From an uncultured Bacillota bacterium (GTDB taxonomy: Bacteria > Bacillota_I > Bacilli_A > Erysipelotrichales > Erysipelotrichaceae): a stretch of 10,764 nt of DNA. The notes beneath the pieces are model-generated. The model had not been told where the DNA came from. It made no database searches and saw only the letters and a list, made by a program, of their open reading frames with translations. A program made the position numbers and the translations under genes. Of the stretch, positions 4,006 to 10,764 are shown in pieces; position 1 is the stretch's first letter; each line of letters begins with the position of its first letter. The stretch is from assembly GCA_946619805.1 (NCBI GenBank), contig CAMOMM010000011.1, positions 1 through 10,764 of the forward strand, in the 5' to 3' direction.

Positions 4006-5961
4006 ATGAAAAAATTATTAGTTGTATTACTTACTGCATTAATGATCTTTTCGGTAGTTGGTTGTACAAAGCCTCAGGAAGATGATCACACAGTTGATAC
4101 TTATTCCATGATCGACAGCTTTGATATCACTACATTAGACTATGTTTATAACAACAAGTCTTCTAACGGTGACTACACTTCAAACTTCATCGAAGGATTA
4201 TTAACTCAGGATTCACATGGTACCTTAATCGCCGGTATGGCTGAAAAGTGGGAACCAAATGCTGACATGACTGAATGGACATTCACAATCCGTGACAATG
4301 CTACATGGTCAACAGCTGAAGGCGAAGTTTATGGCAAGGTTACTGCTGAAGACTTCGTTACTGGCTTAAAGCATGCAGTTGCTACACAGTCTGAAACTTT
4401 ATCACTGGTAGAAGACCTGATCGTAAACTTAAGAGCTTACAAGGAAGGAACTGCTACTTGGGATCAGGTTGGTATTAAGGCTGATGGCAACAAGTTAACT
4501 TATACTCTGACTCAGAGCTGTGGTTATTTCGATGGTATGACAACATACTCAATCTTATGGCCTATCAACGCTGAATTCTTAGAGTCAATGGGCGATAACT
4601 TCGGTACAGTTGATGCAAAGAGCATCCTTTACAATGGCTGCTACATCCTGTCTTCATTAGTTGCTGCTCAGGAAGTTAAGTTTGATGCAAACCCTAACTA
4701 CTATGACAAGGACAATGTCTTCGTAAAGCACGTTATCGTTACTTACACTGACGGTTCAGACCCTGCACAGAACTTCAACATGTTCGTTAACAACGAAGTT
4801 ACAGCTACAGGTATCAATGGTGCATTACCAGATGTAGTAGCTAAGGCTGATGAACTCTACAAGGACAACCAGTACAAGAGCATGACCACTGCTACTTCTT
4901 ACTGGGGTGCATTCAACTTCGACAGACAGTCATATGCACTGTACAACGATCCATCTGTTGTAACAACAAACAAGACTGATGCTGAAAAGGCTGATACAAA
5001 GGCTGCTATCCTGAATAAGAACTTCCGTTTAGCTGTCTACTCAGCTTATTCAACAAAGGCTACTCAGGCTATCACAAAGGGTGATGAAAGAGCATTAGAT
5101 GCTGCCAGAAATACATTAGTTCCTTACACATTCGCTGCAACAAGCGATGGCACAAGCTATGGCGCTCTGGTAACTAAGTATGTTGAAGAATTAGAACCTG
5201 AATTCGCAGGCATTAACCTGGTTGATGGTCAGGATGCTTGGTACAATCCTGAAAGAGCTCAGAAGTTCGCTGCTAAGGCAAAGGAAGAATTAGGCTCTTC
5301 AGTATCTGCATGGCCAGTTAAGTTAGACTACCCAGTCTATGCTGCTTCTGAAAACCAGAAGAACATCGCAATGGCTATGAAGAAGTCAATCGAAGATGCT
5401 ATCGGTGACTATGTAGAAATTAACTTAGTATTATTAGAAGGTAACTCTTCAGTTTACTATTCAGCATTCTACAGTGTTCCAACAGGAAAAGATAACTCAA
5501 TCGACTTCTCATTCGGTGCTGGTTGGGGCCCTGACTATGGCGACCCATTAACATACATCAACTGTTTCGATGCACAGAATGGTGATATGCTGAACTACTC
5601 AGGCTTAGACTTAGCTGATGAAGCTGAATCTGAGAGTGGCAAGGCTGCTAAGCAGGCTATCGGTCTGTATGACATCAAGACATTAATCGATGCTGCTGCA
5701 ACATTAGGCGGCGACGAAAGAATCGATGCATTCGCAAAGATCGAAGCTATGTTATTAACTCAGGGTATCTTAAGACCTTATTCAACTTCAGGTGCTAACC
5801 TGGTTGTCAGCAAGGTTGTTCCATTCACAGCTGGTTACGGCTTATATGGTCAGGCTGCTTACAACGCAGTTCCTTACTTCAAGTACATGAAGGTTCAGGA
5901 CACTCCTGTAACAACAGCTGAATACGAAGCTGCAAAGGCTAAGTGGTTAGCTGGCGAATAA
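4006..5961 (+). CDS. oppA: Oligopeptide-binding lipoprotein OppA/AmiA-like (SBP family 5)
   Basis: The 651-residue precursor starts MKKLLVVLLTALMIFSVVGC. It has a lipoprotein signal with lipobox VVG-C and C20 as the expected lipidated residue anchoring it to the outer membrane face. The mature part is a family 5 extracellular solute-binding protein, with the N-terminal signature FIEGLLTQDSHGTLIAGMAEKWE near 52-75, followed by WTFTIRDNATWS and TAEDFVTGLKHA. Family members bind peptides of several residues between two lobes and pass them to the permease. At about 650 residues it matches the long AmiA/OppA type of Gram-positives. It heads the operon and is separated from oppB by a stem-loop, which should keep it in excess. 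Codon use is strongly biased (TTA for Leu, GCT/GCA, AAG, TTC) and unlike the CTG-rich downstream genes, suggesting very high expression. Peptide specificity is not deducible. Confidence 0.93.
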   Translation: MKKLLVVLLTALMIFSVVGCTKPQEDDHTVDTYSMIDSFDITTLDYVYNNKSSNGDYTSNFIEGLLTQDSHGTLIAGMAEKWEPNADMTEWTFTIRDNATWSTAEGEVYGKVTAEDFVTGLKHAVATQSETLSLVEDLIVNLRAYKEGTATWDQVGIKADGNKLTYTLTQSCGYFDGMTTYSILWPINAEFLESMGDNFGTVDAKSILYNGCYILSSLVAAQEVKFDANPNYYDKDNVFVKHVIVTYTDGSDPAQNFNMFVNNEVTATGINGALPDVVAKADELYKDNQYKSMTTATSYWGAFNFDRQSYALYNDPSVVTTNKTDAEKADTKAAILNKNFRLAVYSAYSTKATQAITKGDERALDAARNTLVPYTFAATSDGTSYGALVTKYVEELEPEFAGINLVDGQDAWYNPERAQKFAAKAKEELGSSVSAWPVKLDYPVYAASENQKNIAMAMKKSIEDAIGDYVEINLVLLEGNSSVYYSAFYSVPTGKDNSIDFSFGAGWGPDYGDPLTYINCFDAQNGDMLNYSGLDLADEAESESGKAAKQAIGLYDIKTLIDAAATLGGDERIDAFAKIEAMLLTQGILRPYSTSGANLVVSKVVPFTAGYGLYGQAAYNAVPYFKYMKVQDTPVTTAEYEAAKAKWLAGE

Positions 5962-5982
5962 TAGCTTAATAAAGTTATAACT

Positions 5983-6017
5983 AAATAGGGTCAGGTCAAA
6001 ATCCCTGACCCTATTTT
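5983..6017 (+). terminator. Intercistronic stem-loop between oppA and oppB, probable partial terminator
   Basis: A perfect 13-bp stem pairs 5983-5995 with 6004-6016 around an 8-nt loop; its 3' side ends in TTTT (6014-6017). The U run is short and partly inside the stem, so termination is likely incomplete and would allow read-through into oppB. It may also protect the 3' end of oppA mRNA. This fits the usual excess of binding protein over permease. The oppB ribosome-binding site begins 8 nt later. Confidence 0.8.
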
Positions 6018-6039
6018 ACTCAAAAAAGGAGGATGGATA

Positions 6040-7539
6040 ATGAAAAAAGGATATATTTGGAAAAGATTGCTAAGATCATTCCTTTCAGTCTTTATCATCA
6101 TGATTATCGTTTTTATCATGCTATATTCACTGGTTCCACGAGACAACATATTTTTTGAAGACGCTACATATAAGAAGCTTGGCGGAAAACCTGATGACAA
6201 GAGGGAATACGTCATGCGTACCTGGGAAAAGCTTGGTTATCTTGATTATGAAACACTGAACGATTTCTGTGCTGCCAAATATGAACAGGGCAGTGCTGAA
6301 ATGGAAGCAGCCATGGAAAACGGTTCAAAGGAATACTATGAATTCATAGATACTTTTGAGAAAAAAGGATATACCGTTGAATATCTGCAGCTTTCAAAAA
6401 AGCCTTATGCATTTAAGGATGTACCTTTGGTTCAGAGACTGGCTAAATGGGTATCACATCTGCTGGTTATTGATACACCTTGGTCTGTACAGGATCCTAA
6501 TAATCCTGATCTCAAGAGGTACATTAAATTAGGTACTACACCGACTGGCGGACTTGCTCTGATCGGCAGCGGTACCACCCATAAATATCTTATTTATACT
6601 GATACCAGATTCCCGTTCCTTCACCAGAACATCATTACTCTTAACCTCGGAACTTCATATCCTAAATTTGAGGGTATGCAGGTACTGGATGTTATCTTCC
6701 AGTCTCAGGGTACAGAGGTAAAGAGAGAAGTTACTTTTGAAACGGGCGTGACTCAGGAATCAGCAATTAACTTTGGCTCTCTTACATATAAGCCAACACT
6801 TGACAGACTTGATCAGGCCAAGTTCGTTGACCATTATGCTAACTATACAACAAACAAAGAACAGTCATCCATGATCGGTACATCCTTTATCATGGGTATC
6901 TTCGCCTTGATTCTGGCATATGGCATTGGCTTGCCGGCAGGATTGGCCATGGCCAAGAACAAGGATGGCATCGTTGACAAGATCGGGATGTTCTATATCA
7001 TCTTCATCATCGCCGTTCCATCTCTTGCCTACATTTATCTGTTCAGATATCTGGGAACAAGACTGTTCAATCTTCCGTCCGCCTTCCCAATCAAGGGTGC
7101 CGGAGATGTCAGATCCTGGATCCTTCCGATTATTTCACTGTCACTGCCGTCAATCAGTTCATTGATGCTGTGGACAAGACGTTACGTTGTTGACCAGACA
7201 AACTCTGACTATGTCAAGTTTGCCAAGGCCAAGGGACTTAATCAGAAGGAGATCTTCTGGAATCACATCTTCAAGAACGCCATTATCCCAATCGTTCACG
7301 GTATTCCTTCATCATTGGCAGGCACCATTACCGGCGCCATCATTACTGAAGCCATCTATTCCGTAGGTGGTATGGGTAAGATGCTGCCTGATTCAATCAA
7401 ACAGTATAACAATACGATGGTTGTTGCCCTGACATTCATGTTTGCGACAATTTCCGTACTGTCAGTATTAATGGGTGACATTGTGCTGACCTGGGTTGAC
7501 CCTAGAATCAGCTTAAGCGAAAAGGAGGGCAGATCATAA
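6040..7539 (+). CDS. oppB: Oligopeptide ABC transporter permease OppB (AmiC-type)
   Basis: The 499-residue inner-membrane protein is one of two channel subunits of the peptide importer. TM1 is at about 13-32. Next comes a large hydrophilic insert of about 245 residues (35-278), predicted to lie outside the cell. The binding-protein-dependent permease domain has helices at about 279-303, 315-335, 362-382, 418-440 and 459-485. The cytoplasmic EAA-type coupling loop is at about 391-415 (YVKFAKAKGLNQKEIFWNHIFKNAIIP) and contacts the ATPases. E. coli OppB is only about 300 residues; the insert and length match streptococcal AmiC and similar Gram-positive permeases. The start at 6040 follows AAAGGAGG (6025-6032) with 7-nt spacing. 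Its stop overlaps the oppC start by one base (TAATG), indicating translational coupling. Confidence 0.93.
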   Translation: MKKGYIWKRLLRSFLSVFIIMIIVFIMLYSLVPRDNIFFEDATYKKLGGKPDDKREYVMRTWEKLGYLDYETLNDFCAAKYEQGSAEMEAAMENGSKEYYEFIDTFEKKGYTVEYLQLSKKPYAFKDVPLVQRLAKWVSHLLVIDTPWSVQDPNNPDLKRYIKLGTTPTGGLALIGSGTTHKYLIYTDTRFPFLHQNIITLNLGTSYPKFEGMQVLDVIFQSQGTEVKREVTFETGVTQESAINFGSLTYKPTLDRLDQAKFVDHYANYTTNKEQSSMIGTSFIMGIFALILAYGIGLPAGLAMAKNKDGIVDKIGMFYIIFIIAVPSLAYIYLFRYLGTRLFNLPSAFPIKGAGDVRSWILPIISLSLPSISSLMLWTRRYVVDQTNSDYVKFAKAKGLNQKEIFWNHIFKNAIIPIVHGIPSSLAGTITGAIITEAIYSVGGMGKMLPDSIKQYNNTMVVALTFMFATISVLSVLMGDIVLTWVDPRISLSEKEGRS

Positions 7540-8510
7540 TGAGTGAAATCGCAAATAACGAAATTATGAATGAAACTGCAGTTGAAGAACAGCTGCCTGC
7601 TGATGCCTTTGAGTTCGCTGAATTTGATGAAAAGGAATCCGAACACATTGCAGCTCCGCGTTATTCATACTGGGGCTCTGTCTGGAAGACTTTTATCAGG
7701 AACAAGTTTACGGTAGGTTTGGCTATTTTCATCATCATTCTGGTAGCGTTTGCCATCATTCAGCCAATGTTCTCCGGATATGATCCGATGATTGCACCGT
7801 ACATCAATGATTCAAGCCATAAGTTCCAGTCACCAAGTCTGAAGTACCTCTTTGGTACTGACAACGTTGGTAACTCAGTTTTTGATGCCGTATTTGCCGG
7901 TGCCAGAAACTCAATCATCATCAGTTTCGTTTGTACTGCCATCAACATGCTGATCGGTATTCCGGTTGGAGCCCTCTGGGGTTTCTCCAAGAAACTGGAT
8001 AAGTACATGATCGAAATCTACAACGTCATTTCAAACGTTCCGTTCCTGCTGCTTGCCATGATCCTCAGCTATGTTCTGGGCTCAGGCTATCTGCCATTGA
8101 TATTCACAATGACATGCACGGACTGGATCTACGTTGCATACTTCATCAGAACACAGGTAATGATCATCCGTGACAGAGAATACAATCTGGCTTCAAAGTG
8201 TCTGGGAACTCCAACCTGGACCATGATCACCAAGAACATTCTTCCTTACCTGATTTCCGTAATCATGACATATGTATCAAGAGAAATACCTGCTCTGATC
8301 TCCTACGAAGTATTTCTGTCCTACATGGGACTGGGCTTAAGCGCCAAGTATGCTTCATTAGGTAAGCTGATTTCCCAGTATACATCATTCATGACAGGTT
8401 ATCCTCACCTGTTCTGGATCCCTGTAGGTATCCTGGCCTGCATCTCCATTTCATTATATGTAGTTGGACAGAGGCTGGCTGATGCTGCAGACCCACGTAC
8501 ACATATGTAA
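7539..8510 (+). CDS. oppC: Oligopeptide ABC transporter permease OppC (AmiD-type)
   Basis: The 323-residue partner of OppB starts with an acidic cytosolic tail of about 40 residues (many Glu/Asp). TM1 follows at about 57-77, then the OppC/DppC signature FGTDNVGNSVFDAVFAGARNS near 105-125, which precedes the permease domain. The EAA coupling loop is at about 212-240 (REYNLASKCLGTPTWTMITKNILPYL). Further hydrophobic helices follow up to the C-terminal ADAADPRTHM. The ribosome-binding site AAAGGAGGG (7521-7529) lies inside the end of oppB, and the ATG shares its A with the oppB stop codon. Together with OppB it forms the membrane pore for peptides. Length and order match Ami/Opp systems of Gram-positives, and nothing looks damaged. 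Confidence 0.93.
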   Translation: MSEIANNEIMNETAVEEQLPADAFEFAEFDEKESEHIAAPRYSYWGSVWKTFIRNKFTVGLAIFIIILVAFAIIQPMFSGYDPMIAPYINDSSHKFQSPSLKYLFGTDNVGNSVFDAVFAGARNSIIISFVCTAINMLIGIPVGALWGFSKKLDKYMIEIYNVISNVPFLLLAMILSYVLGSGYLPLIFTMTCTDWIYVAYFIRTQVMIIRDREYNLASKCLGTPTWTMITKNILPYLISVIMTYVSREIPALISYEVFLSYMGLGLSAKYASLGKLISQYTSFMTGYPHLFWIPVGILACISISLYVVGQRLADAADPRTHM

Positions 8511-8525
8511 AGGAGGACGGTAATT

Positions 8526-9596
8526 ATGGAAGAAAAGAAAGTCATATTATCGGCCAAAGACGTAGAAGTACGTTTCAGAGTCCGTGAGAATTACCTGACA
8601 GCTATCCGCGGGGTTTCCCTGGATATCTATGACGGCGAAACATTCGCCATCGTAGGTGAATCAGGCTCAGGCAAGTCTGTATTCACCAAGACCTTTACCG
8701 GCATGATCGATTCCAACGGTGCAATTACCGGCGGAAGCATCATGTTTGAAGGAAAGGATTTAACAAAGTTAACTACTGATAAGGACTGGGAAGGCATCAG
8801 AGGTGCCAAGATATCAACTATCTTCCAGGACCCTATGACATCCCTCAACCCTATCAGAACCATCGGTTCTCAGATATCAGAAGTAATCGAAAAGCATCAG
8901 GGCATTCCGCATGAGGAAGCCAAGGCTCAGGCCATTGAATTAATGGAAAAGGTCGGCATCAAGGACGCTGCAAACCGTTTTGATGAATATCCGTTCCAGT
9001 ATTCAGGCGGTATGAGACAGAGAATAGTCATCGCAATTGCCTTAAGCTGTCATCCGAAGATCCTGATCTGTGACGAACCTACAACTGCTCTGGATGTTAC
9101 CATTCAGGCACAGATCATCAAGCTGATCAAGGACCTGCAGAAGGAACTGAAGTTCACGACCATCTATATTACTCACGACCTTGGCGTTGTTGCCAACGTT
9201 GCTGACCGTGTAGGTGTCATGTACGCCGGCCAGATCATTGAATACGGTACAGCTGAAGATGTCTTCTATAACCCTCAGCATCCGTATACCTGGGCATTGC
9301 TATCATCACTGCCTCAGCTTGGTGTAAAGGGTGAAGATCTGTATTTCATTACAGGTACTCCTCCATCACTGTTCAACAAGATCCAGGGCGATGCATTCGC
9401 ACCAAGAAATCCGCATGCTCTGAAGATCGATTTCATCAAGGAACCGCCAATGTTCAAGGTTTCCGATACTCACTACGCCAAGACCTGGCTGCTGGACCCT
9501 AGGGCTCCTAAGCTTGATAAGCCTGAAGCCATTCAGGATCTCCACGGCAAGATCAAACGTATGACTGATAAGGGAGGTGCATTCCATGTCGAATGA
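8526..9596 (+). CDS. oppD: Oligopeptide ABC transporter ATP-binding protein OppD (AmiE-type)
   Basis: The 356-residue cytosolic ATPase has Walker A GESGSGKS at 44-51, ABC signature YSGGMRQR at 159-166, Walker B ILICDEP at 179-185 (D183, catalytic E184) and H-loop H217. The C-terminal OppD/DppD-type domain includes [12 protein letters not shown] and GTPPSL. In many OppD/DppD proteins this domain has a cysteine cluster (CxFxPRC) that binds iron-sulphur. Here the equivalent segment reads [12 protein letters not shown] and has no cysteines, which I believe is usual in the Firmicute branch. OppD pairs with OppF to power peptide uptake through OppBC. AAAGGAGG (8509-8516) overlaps the oppC stop and precedes ATG 8526. 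The gene's 3' end overlaps the oppF start by 11 bp. Confidence 0.94.
   Translation: MEEKKVILSAKDVEVRFRVRENYLTAIRGVSLDIYDGETFAIVGESGSGKSVFTKTFTGMIDSNGAITGGSIMFEGKDLTKLTTDKDWEGIRGAKISTIFQDPMTSLNPIRTIGSQISEVIEKHQGIPHEEAKAQAIELMEKVGIKDAANRFDEYPFQYSGGMRQRIVIAIALSCHPKILICDEPTTALDVTIQAQIIKLIKDLQKELKFTTIYITHDLGVVANVADRVGVMYAGQIIEYGTAEDVFYNPQHPYTWALLSSLPQLGVKGEDLYFITGTPPSLFNKIQGDAFAPRNPHALKIDFIKEPPMFKVSDTHYAKTWLLDPRAPKLDKPEAIQDLHGKIKRMTDKGGAFHVE
9570..9577 (+). promoter_or_regulatory. Ribosome-binding site deciding the oppF start
   Basis: AAGGGAGG at 9570-9577, inside the end of oppD, lies 8 nt before ATG 9586. The in-frame GTG at 9577 overlaps this site and is therefore not the likely start. Confidence 0.75.
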
Positions 9597-10560
9597 TAGA
9601 GAAGTTATTTTATCAGTAAAGCATGTCGATGTTTCTTTCGATAACGGCGGCAAAAAGAGATTCAGAGCTGTCAAGGATGCAACTTTTGATATCTACCGCG
9701 GTGAGACATTTGCTCTGGTAGGAGAATCCGGTTCAGGTAAGACTACATTGGGCCGTGCCATTCTGCGTATCAATGAGCTCAGCAACGGTGAAATTGATTT
9801 CAAGGGAAAAAGGATCTCCGGAAAGATCTCCAAGGAAGAGGACACTAATGTCATCCGTTCCATTCAGATGATCTTCCAGGATCCGGCTGCTTCTCTTAAT
9901 GAGAGAGCTACCATTGAATACTGTGTTTCCGAAGGTCTGTACAACTTCCATCTTTACAAGGATGAAGCAGACAGAATTGCCAAGGTTGACAAGGCTCTTG
10001 AAGACGTAGGCTTACTGCCGGAGCACAAGAGCAGATATCCTCATGAGTTCTCAGGCGGCCAGAGACAGAGAGTCGGCATTGCCAGAGCCATGATCATGGA
10101 ACCTGAATTCATCGTAGCCGATGAGCCGATCTCTGCACTGGATGTTTCCATCCGTGCACAGGTATTAAACCTGATGAACAAGCTTAAGGAAGAAAAAGGT
10201 CTGACTTATCTGTTCATAGCTCATGACCTGTCAGTAGTAAGATTCATCGCTGACAGAATCGCAGTTATCCATCTGGGAAGAATCGTGGAAATCGCCGACA
10301 GTGAAGAACTGTTTGCTCATCCGCTTCATCCGTATACTGTTTCACTGCTGTCAGCCGTACCTATGCCTGACCCTCAGATAGAAAAAAACAGAAAACTGGT
10401 CGTCTATGATAATTCCAAGCGTGACTTATCCGGTCCTAAGCCGGTTCTTCAGGAAATCACTCCGGGTCACTTTGTCTTCGCAAACGACCGCGAAATGGCT
10501 GAATACAGAGAAAAGCTGAAGAAGATGGACGAGGAAAAGAAAAATCTCACCAATCAGTAG
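9586..10560 (+). CDS. oppF: Oligopeptide ABC transporter ATP-binding protein OppF (AmiF-type)
   Basis: The 324-residue second ATPase has Walker A GESGSGKT at 46-53, signature FSGGQRQR starting near 155, Walker B FIVADEP near 175-181 (D179, catalytic E180) and H-loop H213. A short OppF-type C-terminal extension follows ([19 protein letters not shown]), ending in a charged Lys/Glu-rich tail. Unlike typical E. coli OppF/DppF it has no cysteine motif in that extension. ATG 9586 overlaps the last 11 bp of oppD, with the ribosome-binding site inside oppD, so the two ATPases are probably made in equal amounts by coupled translation. It is the last gene of the operon. Its final codons overlap the 3' end of a convergent gene, and a strong terminator lies about 50 bp after its stop. 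Confidence 0.94.
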   Translation: MSNDREVILSVKHVDVSFDNGGKKRFRAVKDATFDIYRGETFALVGESGSGKTTLGRAILRINELSNGEIDFKGKRISGKISKEEDTNVIRSIQMIFQDPAASLNERATIEYCVSEGLYNFHLYKDEADRIAKVDKALEDVGLLPEHKSRYPHEFSGGQRQRVGIARAMIMEPEFIVADEPISALDVSIRAQVLNLMNKLKEEKGLTYLFIAHDLSVVRFIADRIAVIHLGRIVEIADSEELFAHPLHPYTVSLLSAVPMPDPQIEKNRKLVVYDNSKRDLSGPKPVLQEITPGHFVFANDREMAEYREKLKKMDEEKKNLTNQ

Positions 10561-10763
10561 AAGATCAGTGAGATAACATAGGATAAAGCCAGATAGAATA
10601 GTCCGGTAAACAAAGGATAGTTAAATCTATCCTTTTTTTGTTCCTGCTTTTCCTTTATGTATCTGTCGTAGTCAATTTCCTTGCCTGACATCTTGCGGAC
10701 AAAAATATAGCGGGTAGCATCAAAGTCTCCTTTGAGATACAGATGATTGAGTACACCGATCAG
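10554..10763 (-). CDS. 3' end of a small membrane protein gene (partial at right edge; possibly DUF3899-like)
   Basis: On the minus strand a frame is open from the right edge to a TGA at 10556-10554, giving the last 69 residues of a protein. It has a hydrophobic start ([10 protein letters not shown]), a middle segment [24 protein letters not shown], a Lys/Glu-rich stretch, and a final hydrophobic helix ([19 protein letters not shown]) ending at the C-terminus. This reads as a protein with a C-terminal membrane anchor. The G-FD---Y pattern followed by a terminal helix reminds me of DUF3899 membrane proteins, but that is a weak recollection. The gene converges on oppF and overlaps its last seven bases, and the opp terminator lies within its codons. 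No function can be assigned. Confidence 0.6.
   Translation of the reverse strand: MIGVLNHLYLKGDFDATRYIFVRKMSGKEIDYDRYIKEKQEQKKDRFNYPLFTGLFYLALSYVISLIFY
10612..10639 (+). terminator. Rho-independent terminator of the opp operon
   Basis: AAAGGATAG (10612-10620) and CTATCCTTT (10627-10635) form a 9-bp stem with a 6-nt loop, followed by a run of T to 10639 (seven T from 10633). It is correctly placed 51 bp after the oppF stop. On the minus strand the same bases are codons of the convergent partial gene. The A run on the plus side also gives a short U run after the stem there. Confidence 0.88.
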
Positions 10764-10764
10764 A

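Overview
The window looks like chromosomal DNA from a low-to-mid G+C Bacillota. Evidence for this: AGGAGG-type ribosome-binding sites precede almost every gene, the promoters are TTGACA/TATAAT-like, and the five-gene peptide permease has the size pattern of the streptococcal Ami / Firmicute Opp systems. A class-level guess (Erysipelotrichia-like) is only an impression.

Left part (1-1947). The 3' end of a very acidic protein enters from the left edge and stops at 252. Immediately downstream sits an apparently intact IS110-family element, about 270-1871, with its 404-aa DEDD/serine transposase on the minus strand. A 10-bp direct repeat (AAAACAGTGT) at 270-279 and 1862-1871 marks the likely ends. 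About 220 nt between the transposase start and the left end fit a bridge-RNA locus. A promoter-like TTGACA...TATAAT at the right end points outward, as expected if it becomes active in the circular form. A 13-nt segment in the putative ncRNA region is complementary, with one bulged base, to the reconstructed insertion site.

Middle part (1948-3563). Three plus-strand genes follow: a 74-aa protein with a split CxxC/CxxC zinc ribbon, a 142-aa conserved protein without assigned function, and an MscS-type mechanosensitive channel. A 9-bp inverted repeat overlaps the promoter region of the first gene, and the IS110 insertion lies 3 bp from it.

Right part (3564-10764). A minus-strand tRNA-Ser(CGA), with its own promoter and hairpin, separates mscS from a complete oligopeptide ABC importer operon, oppA-oppB-oppC-oppD-oppF. 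The operon has a strong TTGACA-17-TTTAAT promoter with A-tracts upstream, a 13-bp stem-loop between oppA and oppB (probably a partial terminator that keeps the binding protein in excess), overlapping or closely spaced permease and ATPase genes, and a terminator after oppF. OppA captures peptides outside the membrane, OppB/OppC form the channel, and OppD/OppF hydrolyse ATP. A minus-strand partial gene for a small membrane protein enters from the right edge. It converges on oppF, overlaps its last codons, and has the opp terminator inside its coding sequence.

The strongest leads for follow-up are the IS110 bridge-RNA region with its target complementarity and the terminator-in-gene arrangement at the right edge. 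The rest is largely ordinary housekeeping and nutrient-uptake content.
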